A stretch of DNA of 64,000 nucleotides, taken from contig NC_079487.1 of the NCBI RefSeq assembly GCF_020520425.1, forward strand, positions 127,990,385 to 128,054,384, given 5' to 3'. Position numbers and translations under genes: made by a program. How positions within the stretch are numbered: the first letter of the stretch is position 1; each line of letters opens with the position of its first letter. This DNA is from Spinacia oleracea. Its lineage: Eukaryota > Streptophyta > Magnoliopsida > Caryophyllales > Amaranthaceae. A model generated the notes under the pieces. The model searched no databases and was not told the origin of the DNA. It saw only the letters and a list, made by a program, of their open reading frames with translations. Of this stretch, positions 46,921 through 59,652 are shown one piece after another.

Positions 46921-47430
46921 ATGCCCAGAACCCAGAAGGTGTTTGATGAAATTCCCCAACCAAAATTATGCTTCAAGTGATGATGACCCAGTCACCCAGT
47001 TCTGGGATGTTCGATTTTCCCCCCATAATTCCCCTGAATTATCCAACAATTTACCTCCCCTTTTGTTATTAAAACCGCGTTGGCGGTTGTTGATGATGCT
47101 AAGTTGGGAAGGGAAATTAATGGTACGGCAGTGAAGCTTGAGAGTTGAGATTGCTAACGACTTGTTTATTATTATTATTATTATTATACGTTTTTATGGT
47201 GCTTGTGGCATACAAGGTGTTTCTGAGAATTCATGATAAGGAGGTTGTGTTGTGGAACTACCATTTGAGAGATGGATTCCGTTTCTTTATTTCAAAGACG
47301 GTGTTGAATTGTCTTCTTGACTTCTTGTATGGAGTATTGCTGAAGCATGAAGCATGCCTTTGGAAGTTGATCAATCATTCTTCAAGTAGCAGGATCTTAC
47401 TACTTGTTTTCATGGTAAGCATACAACTCT
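46921..47430 (+). pseudogene. Decayed PPR-like gene fragment
   Basis: Parts in more than one frame resemble plant pentatricopeptide repeat proteins: TQKVFDEIPQPKLC at 46930-46975, DDAKLGREINGTAVKLE at about 47090-47140, and AYKVFLRIHDKEVVLWNYHL at about 47200-47265 (PPR consensus: KLGREIHGxAVKLG, AxKVFxRIPDKDVVSWN). The pieces follow the normal order and spacing but frame shifts and stops break them, so this is a relic of an organelle RNA-editing-type PPR gene. The PPR identity is inferred from short motifs only. Confidence 0.5.
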
Positions 47431-47713
47431 TAATTAATAACTATTTATACATGTATTGCTGTATTAGTAGGAGTAGGACATTGAAGCCATAGACTTATAG
47501 AAGTGCTTGCAGCTTGGAGGTAAACAATCATGTCGGGGTCTTGTTTTTCAACTAAAGCCTATTTTCAACTTCTGGTGGTGATCTCTACCCTTAAATACAC
47601 AATTCAACAAGTAGCAATGTCGCTTCAAGTATGATAGCAACCTGTTTATCTGGAGAAAATCCATAGAGGTTGCTATCCATGATTATTATTTGAAGAATGC
47701 TTTAGACTCATAC

Positions 47714-50700
47714 TTATACCTTGCTGTCAACCACTGACTGAGTAATCCTGTCACGGAATTCATCAGTTGATTCAGTTCTGAAACTCTTGTGCAGTTTAAC
47801 TCCGAGCCATTTATCTCTTATTGGAATAAGCTTTGTTATCACTTCTTCCATCTTCATCCTGTCTCTTGGATTTTCTTCTGAACACATTAGTCCTACCTGT
47901 AATACACCAATTAAGGACTCTACCTGTTCTTGTCTACTGTTGCTACAGTTTTCAGGGGAAGCTTCTATTTCCTCTTCCTCAGATAGTAGTGATTGATCCA
48001 CAATTTCTAGCACCTGGTTAGGCAAAGCCATTGCTACAAACTCGCGCAGGTTGAAGTTACCTTCATATCTCTCATCAGTTGGTCTTCTTCGAGTGAACAT
48101 TTCTAGCAACAAGATGCCGTAGCTGTAAACATCACCATGTGTCGACATTTTGCTGGCCGTCCCATACTCTGCAAATTTTACAAGAGAACTAATCATCTTT
48201 CTGTACAAAGTCTTAAATTATGCATGAAAAGGCTTGGTGCACATGCTGTTTATAGAATCCAGTAAAATTTAACTGCATAAGACTGGGATTGTAATCTTGT
48301 ATTTATACCTGGGGCTGCATATCCTATTGTTCCTTGAAATCCAACTGAACTGAGTTGGCTTACTGACATTTCTGTGGAATAATCACCAGATTCTAAAAGG
48401 AGCCTTGCCAAACCAAAATCACTGACATGAGCAGTTAACTCCTCATCCAAGAGAACATTGCTTGGCTTCAGGTCACAGTGGATAACAGGTCTGTTACACT
48501 CTTCATGTAGATAGTACAATGCATAAGCTACATCTATAGCAATGCTGATTCTTTGCAGAAGGTTCAAATGTTTACTTAGTTGTCCGTCTTCTGTATGCAG
48601 CCAAGTCTCCAAGCTTCCATTTGGCATGTACTGGTACACTATAGCTTTGAAATCATTTCCCTGCAAATCTGCACTTGAACATGCTGTCAACACCTTTACA
48701 AGGTTCCTATGCCGTATGCTCCTCAGAGCATTGCATTCAGCTATGAAACTCTTCAAAGCTCCCGGTTGTTGAAGTTTGAGTACCTTCACTGCTACAGTTG
48801 TTCCTTCTTCTCGAAGGATACCCTTATATACATCACCAAAAGCGCCTGAACCAATAAAATTAGCTTCAGAGAATCCATCTGTAGCATTGAAGAGTTCTTG
48901 AAAGGAGATCTTGGGGAAAAAGTGTTTGGAAGGAGTTGATGGCAGGGATTTTTGCTCCCTTTTATTTCTTGTGCAGTAGAGAACAGATAAAAGCAATATG
49001 AAACCAAAAAGTAAAATCAACAGCAAAGAGGGTAAGATATATTTGAGGCCAAAGTGTTTTTTTGTTTTCCCTTTCTTTGTTGCAGGACATGGGTTTAGAT
49101 GGAATTCTGGGATCCCTCCACAAAGCCTAATATTGCCACGAATGTCAAACGCGCTTGCATTAAGGAAAATCCCCTCTGTAGGTACTTCTCCATATAGTTT
49201 GTTGAAAGACACATTTAATTTCTGTAATGCAGACATGTTTACCATGAATGAGGGTATTTGGCCTGATAAGTTGTTGTGAGAAAGGTCAATACTTTGGATA
49301 CCTTCTAATTCTCCTAGATAAGGAATACTTCCTTGGAACATATTTTTTTGCATATACAACTCTTGCAAGCTCAAGCAATTCCTTAGTGTGGTTGGTATAG
49401 TACCAGAGAGATTGTTGTTTGAGACATCTAAGGAAGTGATTCCTGTCCATTTTCCAATTTCAGGCGGCAAGGGACCTCTGAAATGGTTATTGGACATATT
49501 CATAAAGTTGATTGCAGACAGGTCAAACAGTTCCCTTGGTATGGAACCATTGAATTCATTATTTGACAGGTCAAGAATCTCCAAATTTTTGCAATTCTTG
49601 ATGCTTGATGGTACACTTCCTTTCAGATGATTATCATTAAGAATGAGTTGTGAAAGTCCAGAAATGTTACCCAATGATGATGGGATTGATCCTGTCAAAT
49701 TGTTACCCGCCAAAGACAAAACTTGCAGGTTGTAAAGCTGTCCAAGGCTTGCTGATATACTGCCCGTCAAGAAATTCCCTTCCGCGCTGAAAACATACAA
49801 GCTGGAAAGCTTTGGCATATCTTCTGGGATGCTTCCCTGGATATAGTTTAGTCCAAAGCCTAACCATGTCAGTTGAGCTGATAGGTTGGTTACCAACTTG
49901 GGCAGAATACTCTGAAAATTGTTGACATCAAAAGATAGCAAATCTAGATAACTGCAGTTGTTTAAAGAGTTGATAAATTTGAGATCTTTATCATTTCCAC
50001 CTAGTTGATTTTCCTCGAGATTGATGGATATTAAATCTTGCAGGCTTCCGAAGTTCAAGGGAACATCACCAATGAAGTTGTTTGTACTGAGATCAATGTC
50101 AGTCATTCTTGAAGCATTGGCCAGAGACATGGGAATATACCCTGTAAAGTTGTTCGTTGATAAAAGCAGTATCTGTAGTTCTGGTAGTCTCAGACCTATA
50201 TCAGGTCTGAGACTACCAAAAAAACTATTATAAGCCAAAGATATCACTTGAAGAGAGGACAAGTTATAAATTGAAGATGGAAACTTTCCATAGAATTTGT
50301 TGGCTGAAAGTCCTAGTTGATTCAGGTTGCTAAGCTGGGAAATTGAACTCGGGAGTTCTCCCTCAAGTTTGTTGCTGAACAGAAGAAGCTGCTGAAGGGA
50401 TGATAGATTACCGATTGAAGCTGGAACTATTCCGGTGAGATTGTTGTCGTGAAATGAGAGAGTTATAAGCTCAGAAAGTGATCCGAGTTCAGAAGGAATA
50501 TTCCCATGAAGGTGATTGTGCTCTAATGAAAGATCTGCAAGATTGGAACAGTTGGACAAACTGTAAGGGATATAACCTTGGAAGGAGTTATAGCTCAAGT
50601 TCAGAGTCTGAAGCCTGAACAAATGTCCAACTTCTGGTGGAATGTTCCCTCTGAAGGCATTGTTTCCCAAATTCAAGACTCTGAGGAAAGAGAGATTTCC

Positions 50701-50991
50701 TATTCCGGGAGAGAGAAAACCTGCCAACTTCTGTCCTTGAAGGTCCAAACTAATGACTCTTTTGCGGTGTTTTTGGCCGCAGATGACACCTGTCCATTGG
50801 CATAAATCCCGGGAATCATTCCAAGAAGCTAGGACTCCTAGAGATTCTTGATCAATTCGAGATTTGAACTCGAGCAATGCTTCTTCATCAGTTCTGTGCC
50901 TAAGTATTCCTGAGGAACAATGACATAATATTGGCAAGTTGAAAAACAATATCAACAACAGAAGTTGGAAATTTGAGGTTAAAGTTTTCAT
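47714..50991 (-). CDS. LRR receptor-like kinase, subfamily XII (EFR/XA21 type)
   Basis: Two exons on the minus strand, 50991-48309 and 48168-47714, join in phase to 1045 aa; the intron sits in the kinase domain after GTIGYAAP, the usual place in subfamily XII. Order: signal peptide (about 1-26), LRR cap with the WxxxxDLCQW motif, more than 20 leucine-rich repeats (about 75-620) with many N-glycosylation sites, membrane helix (about 651-674, ILPSLLLILLFGFILLLSVL), then a Ser/Thr kinase with GSGAFGDVYKG, the VAVKVL lysine, HCDLKPSNVLLD and DFGLARLL. The Cys in place of Arg before the catalytic Asp marks a non-RD kinase, as in the pattern receptors FLS2, EFR and XA21. Role as a surface immune receptor is inferred; the ligand is unknown. 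It looks intact. Confidence 0.93.
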
Positions 50992-51781
50992 GGAGTTTAG
51001 AGAATTTTAAAAGGTGAATCTTTTACAGAAAATAGGAGGTAAGTTTTGAAGAACAAGCCTAGAGATTAGAGAAGCTGTGGGTAGTACTTTGGAGATCAAA
51101 TTTCTAATTAAAGTATTAATCATAACTTTATTATAATAATGGGTTGGTGATTATTCAGAAGTTGACTAGTTGCAACTGAAAAGTGGTATTTCAGTTGAAG
51201 TTGCTTAAAATGATTTCCTTAAAGACTCTGTTCAAATTTCCACACTCTTGGATAGTTGGATGATGATGTTAGTCAACCTTTACCATGGTCTTTGTGGAAT
51301 ACTCAATACTTCAAAGCGTGCAAATAATTTTTAGTGCTCTGTCCATTATGCATTGCACTATAAATCAAAGTTATGTGGTTATAGTAATTCATAAATGAAG
51401 CTAATCGTTCTGCAGATTGGATAATTGGAGATGGAATCGGGTTGTAATAAAAACAAAAACTCGTGCTCTTTGAGACGGCCGTAAAAAGCTTTCGTGCTGG
51501 TTTTATTGGTGGATCTTACTATCTTAGTGCGGTGGCGGCTTAACTTTTTGTTTCTCTTACTGTTCTAGTTTTTGCTAAGCTTTGTTCTATACTTCTATGT
51601 TCTTCACTGTTTGGCTTGCTTTTTGGGCTCTACCCATCTCTCATCATAAAAAAGATAGAAATGAAGGCCCATTCTTATATTACACTCTAAATTGTTTCAA
51701 TGTGCACCAATCTATTTCATTGTGGTATTTGTACGTTATTTTATTTTGGAGTATTTGGACTCATCCAAATACTATTCAATA
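50992..51781. other. LRR kinase promoter side and intergenic
   Basis: This is the upstream region of the receptor kinase, with 'ttgactagttgcaactg' and 'agtcaacc' (W-box-like TTGAC cores at about 51163 and 51271). No gene is seen. Confidence 0.35.
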
Positions 51782-51981
51782 CTCCCTCCGTCTCTTATCT
51801 AATTGGCTCGTATGTTATTTTGGGGTGTTTTGAGTTTGCTCTATATCTCTTTTCTCCACTTACCCAGTTACCTCTCTCTATTTCTCTCGTGTTTTCCACT
51901 TACCCATTTGCAAAATTTTGCAATCCAAGCCTTAATAAAGTCAAAATTAAGTAAGAGACAATCTTCAACAGACGGATGGAG
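51782..51981. mobile_element. Stowaway-type MITE (200 bp)
   Basis: CTCCCTCCGTCTCTTATCTA at the left and 'agacggatggag' at the right, with TA on each side (51780-51781 and 51982-51983). The stretch 'aagtaagagacaatcttcaa' mirrors the left arm loosely. Confidence 0.75.
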
Positions 51982-52262
51982 TACAAACACTATAAAACGT
52001 GTAGATAATTTTAAAATGGCATGTTTCCCGAGATAGTCAGGTTCCTGCATCACTAGTTTATGGGAGTCCCAGATTCATAATTGAAGCTCTCCCCTTTTTT
52101 TCGGTTTCAAGTAACGTTAAATTACAAACTCCCAGATTTTTTTTTTTTTTTTTTTTTTTTGACAAGCTCCCAGAAATTCACGGCCAGAAAAAGTGAGCCA
52201 TTATTAAGCTAATATCAAGCAATATCTTACCTCCCTTCCCTTTCTCCTCAGCAGCTTGCAAA

Positions 52263-53864
52263 ATGAAAGTGATGGTGTCCCAAACTGCTTCTTTTGCCAA
52301 CATTATTAACCAAAAAACATACCAATTCTTGCCAAAATCTGATAAATTTACCACAAAATTAGCATCATATGTTAGTGTCAGCAAGATGCAGCATTATGTT
52401 AATCTTCCTCAACTAAGCTTATCCCGAACCGCGAAAGTGATCCACTGCCTCCCATTTTCACAATCTGAGGTAAGCTTTTGTCTCTATTTCACTATTTATT
52501 GCTCTTCCAACTTCCTAATTATCTATTCATTCTCTGTAACTTATTCCACTTGCAATTATGAGCAATTGGCAATTTCATGAGCTCGATCAAATGTGCGCCT
52601 TTTCGTTCTTTAATACCATGTTAATCAGTATGCTTCCCAAAATCTGAAACAGTTACAGAAATGTTGGGCATCGGCTTGACGGTTTTATCAGTTATAAAAA
52701 AGAGAGGTAAGACTAGGTATAAATGAACAGAATGTAGAAGAAAGCCTTACTTAATATAGCTATACCATTGAACAATTCTGTTTGTATACACTTTACAAAC
52801 AGAGCAATATTACCTACCTACCTACCTGTTAGTAATAAGGGTAATTCATATATTCCATTGCGAAATCAGAGTTGTTATATGCTAAATGGTGTATAATGAA
52901 CCAATGTGATCTTGGCTTAAGGGAAATTATAGGGATACCCAATATGCGGGTAGATTACCATTGAATAAATGCAGCGTTATCTATCCGAAGTACATCAGGT
53001 CCTAGACTAATGTGCAAATATGCATATTTTCTGGTCTTGTGAAAGAAAAGCAACCGATTTTTCAGAAATGAGCTTAATCAAAAACTTGTAAAAAATCAAT
53101 TGTGTAGGTTGGGATGGAAACTGAAACACGCAGCAAGTTGGTTCGTGTGAAATTTCAGCTGGAGAAAGAGTGTCAATTTGGTGATCGTATTCTGATAGTG
53201 GGAGATGACCCAATTCTGGGAACATGGAACCTATCAGATGCCATACCCTTCATCTGGTCAGAAGGCCATATTTGGAGTCTTTCGTTGGTAAGCCATTAGG
53301 AAATGGAATTGGGTATGCTAGTTCTGGCAAATTTGCAATCAAAACTTTTATGATTGATGTTGTTTTACTCCTCCCTGCATTTGTTAGGAATTGCCTGTGG
53401 GGAAGTCTATCCAGTACAAAGCGTTGCTTAAGAACAGCATAGGTGAAATACTGTGGCAACCTGGTCCAGACAGGAGTTTCCGAGCATGGGAGACGGATAA
53501 TGTTATATCTGTGATCGAAGAATGGGAAAATGCAGAAGCACAAAAGATGAGTGAAGAACAGGAAGTTGTCAAAACTAATGAGGAACAAGTGCCTAACACA
53601 GTGTTGAACAGCTATGCAGGAGATCTGGGTTCTGACAAGAATGCTAGTACTGAAAATAGAAATAGGACTCACTTAAAAAAGGAGAATCCATCTTCAAGTG
53701 GAGTCAAGGACAGAAAAGCACAGAAAAAAGAGGTAGCAATGAGAAAAGGTACCGAGAGACGGGCTAAGTCAGATGCCGAACTAGAATATGATGGAATATT
53801 GGTTACCGTTGATGAAGGTCCGGTCCTTGTGCCAGGCTTGACTCTGCTAGTATCATCTTCTTAA
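52263..53864 (+). CDS. Plastid-type CBM20 (starch-binding domain) protein
   Basis: Three exons, 52263-52469, 53108-53287 and 53388-53864, give 287 aa. The first 69 residues are Ser/Thr/Lys-rich with few acids, like a chloroplast leader. A single CBM20 domain follows (about residues 73-170): VRVKFQLEKECQFGDRILIVGDDPILGTWN, WSEGHIWSLSLELPVGKSIQYKAL and LWQPGPDRSF, with the aromatic residues that stack on glucan chains (the W in GTWN, the W of EILWQPG). The rest is polar, Lys/Glu-rich and probably unordered, ending in VDEGPVLVPGLTLLV. No catalytic domain is attached, so it is likely a starch-granule scaffold or regulator; the partner is unknown. A 21-base poly-T run lies upstream (52138-52160). 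Confidence 0.88.
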
Positions 53865-54392
53865 TAAATACTCTGCTATAGAAAATTAGAAGTTGATTTG
53901 ATGCACCTGGAAACAAGAATATAAAAGATTACAGATGTACCATTTTGATTTAAAAACTTGTAGCAACCAAGTTTTCCTTTGTTATAATGGAAAACAAGTC
54001 ATGATTTACAACTTTTGCCATGTTACAATGCACTTCTCCAAGGATGTGTTAGATTAGTCCTACCTGCAAAATATATCCAAATACCAACAACTTTTGATTT
54101 CTCCAAAATGATTTTAGCATTCCTTTCTCTTCGTTACAATGGCACTCCTACTTGCTTTAAATAGAAACTATTGAGTGCTAATACAAAGACCAGAATTATG
54201 GAACAGATGTTAAACCAATGGTCAGTTTTCAGATTGTAGCAAACAGCCATTGGCAGAAACTACAAAGAAAGCAACAGTGCAATACTACAATGTATAATCA
54301 AAGTAACTGACAAGACATGGTTTATCCTTGTTAGATGAAAAAGAGAGGAAAATCATGCTGGTCCCAGGAAGCTGACACAGTTCAACACTTCT

Positions 54393-57300
54393 TTACCTCC
54401 TAGATCTATGGTAATCTTCATCACGCCTGGCTCGATGGTGATCACCATCATCCCTGTCTCTATGACGTTGAGGGGAAGAATCCCTATTATTGGATGAACG
54501 CTTCTCCCTATCCCTGTCCCTGTCTTTTTCATCTCGAGTGTCCCTCACATTAGTTTGTGAATCATGCCTCCTTGGCCGTTTTTCTTCCCTCCTGTCATAA
54601 TCATCTCTAGATTTTGATTCAGATTCATACCTTGATGATCTTTCAACTGTTCTCTTGTCTCGGTCTTCTTTGTATTCTGATCGCTTGCCCCTGTCTCTAG
54701 TATCCTGAACATCACTAAAACCATCATCATTTTTCTTATGAGCAATTTTGATGTTATCTTTCCCCCTTGAACTCCTTCCATCATAAGCATCTAGTCGTTT
54801 CCGCTCTGGGCCATGACTAGGTGGAACATCCCGTGATCTTTTATTATCCTTTGAACGATCATCAAATTTATCATTTGCCCACTTTGACCTTCTATCCTCC
54901 TCATGACCCCCTCCAGTATCTGCAGCTCTCTATGGAAAATGTTGCAATTAAAAAACTAGAATAATCGCCTGTAAAGCTAGGAAGATAATAATGCAGTAAA
55001 TAAATTGACTGTCGATAATTGGATATGGACACAAAAAAAAAACAAAGGGCAAAGAAAACCTACACCACAGGTCCAAAGTCTGCCCTATAACTCCAAAGTC
55101 TTCAAGCCTCTAGTTTGGAGTCCATTTTCTAGGCAGCCCTTTTCTAAATTCAAAATGATACATTGGTAAACTGATAGGTGATCTATACATTGATGAAACC
55201 CCATTCCTCACACTTCAATCTCCTATTCCACCCCCTAAAAGCTTTAGCTGTTAACTACTGTATACTACCACTAGAAGGCCTCTAGATTCTCTTCAATAGA
55301 CTCCCCACCCCCCGTTACTCTAATTTCACCAAGAGACTGTATTGCATTAACATAACTGGACCAGAAAATGTAAGGAAGAAGAATGAGATTTGATTGATGA
55401 TAATAGAACTACAGAAAATAGACGATAATTATCAAGCTTTCGAGTGGCCTGATTCACTCCCAAGAAATGAAACAAAGCTAAACTGACACATCAATATTCT
55501 GGATAACATTCTCTTTGCCTACTCCTTTATTTATCGCATTTTCTGATTCTCATTTCCCTCTACAAACCAATTATCTTACTCCTCAAGCTACCCTTAACCA
55601 ACTATTTACGCAATAACCAAATTATCCCTTCTAATTAGGCTAGTTCTTGTTCATTACAGACTACAGAGACCCATCAGCATTGATTAACCTTCCAATTTCC
55701 TAATACAGGTGATCTGGTGGCAAAAAGGATTATTGAGCTCAAGGGATACAGATACAATCCGGAAAGGGTTTCAATTTACCAAAATCTATCTACTTTTACT
55801 AGTATAATATTTAAACCGGCAAATCCCACAAAGAAATCCCCAAATAAACAGCAGGCTAACAGTAGGATAAATCAGTCCACCTTCTAATATGTTCGAGGAA
55901 GCTTTCTTCAAGATAAAAATAAATCAATTGCTGCTACGAAATTAATATTGGCAAGACTATCTTCCACTCAGATACTAAATATGTTACAATTTTATGAAGG
56001 CTAAACAAAGAGAGTGAACACATGAGGCAGACATTCTAAGAATGCATGATATCACAAAGAGATTTAACAATGAGCTTGTTAATTGTAGCATGTCTTCAAT
56101 GGTGGATAAGTTTTCCTGTTATAAAGCCAACAAGTAACATTATGCAATATTTCAAAGACAAATACAAATGGACAGATGGAAGATTAAGCAACATTCTGTT
56201 TACAGCAGAAAATAACTTATGGATTTCAGAGGACAATCATACTTGTTCATCGTGAGAGAATTTGCATGCCTCGCCATATTTACAATCGCCCCTCTGAAAT
56301 CCACGGCAAACACCTCGTTCTACCCTAGGGTAGGATGATTTATCATTTGCCCACTTTGACTTTTTATCCTCCTCGTGACCCCATCCAGTGTCTGCAGCTC
56401 TCTGTGGAAAAATGTGCATTTAAAAAAACACAAATAACAACTGCCTGTAGGAAGATAAGTAATGCAACAAATGAATCGATAGCTGATAGTTGAATATGGA
56501 CACACAGGAAATCAGGAACCAAAAGACCACGTACTCCATAGTCTTAAATAATTGAGCTTTATCCTACTCATTCACCTTAAAGCATCTCTGTTTTTTTAAA
56601 CCTTCAACTAAGTAGACATTTTTTTTCTAAATTTACAAATGATGCCTTGGTAAATTGATATGAACTCTGTCTATGCTTTGACCTTTTCTGAGACTCTAAA
56701 TTTCATTTGATGAATCCTAACACTTCATTCTTCTGTCTACCCCTTATCTTCAACTCGGATAATAGGTAAGGAAGGGGTTCACTTGACTAATTTTACCAGT
56801 ACAAAGCATAGAGAAGCACAGACCCACCAGTTAAAAGAAAGGTCAAATAAACAGCAGTCTATACAGCAGGATTAATCAGTGCACTTTCAAAGGTATTCAA
56901 GAAAGTTTTCTCTAAGATATAATTAATAAACTGCTTCTGCACCATTAGAGACGCAGTACTGTCATCCAATTCAGAAAACTTATTAAGGTAAGAAATATTA
57001 ACTCCTCCCTTGATCTAGGCTAACCAGCAGAGTAAACACGTATGTTAGGTATCCAGTGAGGTACAAATGCATGTTATAACAATGAAATTTAAAGAAAGAG
57101 CTTGTTGTGGTAAGTCACAAAAAGTGCCAATTGTGGATGGAGTTTCAGTCTACAAACTTATGCAAAATTTTCAGACATAAATAAATAGCGAGAAGGAAGA
57201 TCAATAAGTTTACATTTAGAACCAGCAGACACTAGATTATAAATTTAGGAGGAAAATCATACTTGCTCATCGTGAGAGAATTTGCACGAATCACCATATT

Positions 57301-57969
57301 TACACTCGCCCTTCTGAAAAGCACGGCAAACACCGCGTTCTTCCCTCTTCTGCCTCTCCTCCTCCTCGTCCTCCTCTTGTTTCTTTTTATAATTAGCAAC
57401 ATGATCAACCCTAATAGTTCTACCACTAATTTGAGCACCGTTCAAATTATCTGCAGACAACAAAAACTACCTACATCAGCTCATTCAAACCACTATTCAG
57501 CTACTTAAAAAAATCCGCAAGAGAGAGGATGCAAATAATGGAAAATAGAATCTCACCTACAGCTAGAGTAGTGCTTCTTTGATCCTCATATGCAACAAAT
57601 GCAAAACCTTTCGATTTTCCCGTGGACTTATCTCGTACAAGATTAACATCCACAATTTCGCCATATCTTCACAAAAATCAATTGAAGAAGAAAACACCAA
57701 AAAAAATTGATTCAATTGATAGCAACAAAAAAAGATTAAACAAACGGAAGCTAACAAAACTGCAAATAAAGAAAAGAAGAGGAGAGAAATTCGTACTGTG
57801 CGAAGACGGCAAGAAGATCGCCTTCAGTGAGATCGTAAGGAATGCCGCCGACGAAAACGTAAGCAGAGTCTTTGTACTTGGCGTGCCAAGAAGCTTCATC
57901 CGAAATCCCTAAATCTGCTTCTTTTGCATTGATGCTCTGAATTCTCTTCACTAGGGTTAACGGATTCAT
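54393..57969 (-). CDS. RRM + CCCH zinc-finger protein, RBMX2/Snu17 type, with two zinc fingers
   Basis: Five exons on the minus strand, 57969-57797, 57666-57557, 57450-57263, 56401-56243 and 54929-54393, give 388 aa. The start MNPLTLVKRIQ and the RRM (about 36-115, YVFVGGIPYDLTEGD, GKSKGFAFVAYEDQRSTTLAVDNLNG) are shared with RBMX2/Snu17 of the spliceosomal RES complex and with Arabidopsis C3H25. Two CX7CX5CX3H fingers follow (CRAFQKGECKYGDSCKFSH in exon 3, CRGFQRGDCKYGEACKFSH in exon 4), then an Arg/Asp/Ser-rich tail typical of splicing factors. To my knowledge plant C3H25 proteins have one finger. Exon 4 starts like exon 5 (RAADTG-GHEED--SKWANDK) and ends like exon 3, and the flanking introns also match, so the second finger came from an internal tandem duplication. 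All joints are in phase. Confidence 0.92.
54930..57262 (-). repeat. Intragenic tandem duplication inside the RRM-CCCH gene
   Basis: Segment 54900-56250 and segment 56370-57300 are diverged direct copies. Both carry the acceptor-side exon head (tctgcagctctct), then 'gcctgta-aggaagataa', 'gataattggatatggacaca' / 'gatagttgaatatggacaca', 'ataaacagca' with 'aatcagt', and at the far end the CCCH exon tail with 'tcgtgagagaatttgca'. The copies differ in length (the left is some 450 bases longer), so indels have built up since duplication. Confidence 0.75.
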
Positions 57970-58218
57970 CTAGATTTTCTACGATTGATTTTCAGAGCTC
58001 GGAATAACTTGAGGAGGGAAGAGTAATCGGGAGTTCAGAAATCTTTAGGGTTTTCAATTTGGGGGAGATTTAAAACCCCAAATCCCGCGATGAACAGAGG
58101 TGAATCCGGTGACCCGGTGAGTGCAAAATAGTTACTCAGTAGTCAGTACAGACTACAGACTGTACTCCGTAATTTTGGAACCGCGGAAAAGATTCGGGTT
58201 TGGTTTAGCTCAGATTAT
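57970..58218 (-). promoter_or_regulatory. Leader and promoter of the RRM-CCCH gene
   Basis: Plus-strand AAACCCCAAATCCC and 'ctttagggttttc' (58043-58056, AGGGTTT telo-box-like) lie upstream of the start codon, as is common in plant RNA-processing genes. Confidence 0.4.
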
Positions 58219-58549
58219 TCAAAAGGTCTTGCGTGCACAAGTTGTACAATAAATTTTTTGTGCACCAACATAACTTTAATCCAGTTTTCTCTAACTTTTA
58301 CTCAGTTTTCTCTAACTTTTATACTATTAAAAAAAAGTTAATAGATAAACATTTTAAAGTGTTAAATGATTAATTTTATACATTATTAGTGATTTTGAAT
58401 AAATTTTTTTTATTAAAATGAAATTTTTTATTACTAAAAAGTAGATAACTTTTACATATATGATGGTGACTTTTAAGCATTTTACGTCAACTTTAACTTT
58501 GGTGTACAATATTTATCGTACACCTCATGTAAATAAGAATTTGTGCAGA
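58219..58549. mobile_element. MITE (GTGTACAATAAA ends), copy B
   Basis: The sequence starts 'aaaaggtcttgcgtgcacaa' and ends 'aaataagaatttgtgca'. It follows the copy nested at 39956-40275 nearly word for word, including 'agttaatagataaacatttt'. A duplicated 'cagttttctctaacttttac' block (58283-58320) makes it slightly longer. Confidence 0.7.
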
Positions 58550-58711
58550 TTATTTTTGCGTGGACGTTGTCACACTTATGGAGTAGAACTTATTGTGGAT
58601 CTAAAGATAATAGTTTACTATAGCACCTCTCTTGTATACATAATGGTCTTAGTGATTATATAAATTAAACACGAATTTTCTTACATATTATAAACTTTTT
58701 TGAATCAAAGT

Positions 58712-59478
58712 TGTTGTGGGTTCAGCCCACTGGTTGGACAATATAATTAAGTCATTTATCTTGTGTTTGTAAGTCCAAAATGTTGGGTTATATTTTTAGT
58801 CTACTTGGGGTTAAAGGGGTTAGCTTATCTTAGAAGCCTTAAGTGTTTTTTGAAGGATAATTATGACCTAAGGGGAGTTAGGTCAGCTGTAAGAAATCAT
58901 AAAACACACACAAAAGGAGAGGAGAGAAAGAGAGAAGTAGCTTTCAGGAGTCATCATAAAACTGTCGTTTTCCGGAGTTTCAACGGTCGGATCGTGTTGA
59001 TTTTTGGTCAGCTTGTTGAGGATACATAGGGCCTCATTTTGAACGGTTGGATCATTGTTTTGAACTCGGGTTTGTCTGTGGTCGCTGCTGGACAGAACCT
59101 ACGTTTTTGGGTGATGTTCTTCATCTCTTATCTCTTAATTGTTCATCTCATATGTATAGATGGAAGTGTTGGTGGGTTGTGAACATTTGTATGTCTGGTT
59201 CGGGTTCTATTTTGCCCTCAAATTTATCATAATAAGAGAAGGTGATAAGGGTGGACTCCTCACAAGTCCCATGGTTCTTACTCTTCACATTGAAGGGGTT
59301 TTCCACGTATAATTCGTGTGTGTTTATTCATTTTTATTCTTCCGCATTTGATTATTTGTTTATGTCCATTATTGGTTGATTGCTAGGTTATTTTTCTGGT
59401 GGATCATTTGTGGCGTATTGGAGTTGTATTGTTTGGTTGATTGTCTTTGGTAATTGATATATTATTAGGGTCCTATCA
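58712..59478. mobile_element. Solo LTR (767 bp), Copia-like
   Basis: It begins TGTTGTGGGTTCAGCCC and ends GGGTCCTATCA with the exact 5-base duplication AAAGT on both sides (58707-58711 and 59479-59483). The 'aaggggttttccacgtataa' segment and the following 'ttccgcatttgatt' are typical of Copia LTR 3' parts. No internal sequence is adjacent. It is a fossil trace; the exact duplication points to modest age. Confidence 0.85.
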
Positions 59479-59652
59479 AAAGTAACCATATATTTTAAAA
59501 GAGAATCATGACTTAAAATCATATTATTCAAACACAACATGTATTAACGACTAAATTTTGATACTTTTTCATAATAATTCTAATAAACACGTCAAAATAA
59601 ATTAGTATCAATTTGTTAACTTTTCTTTTACACATGGTCCACAATAAATTTA

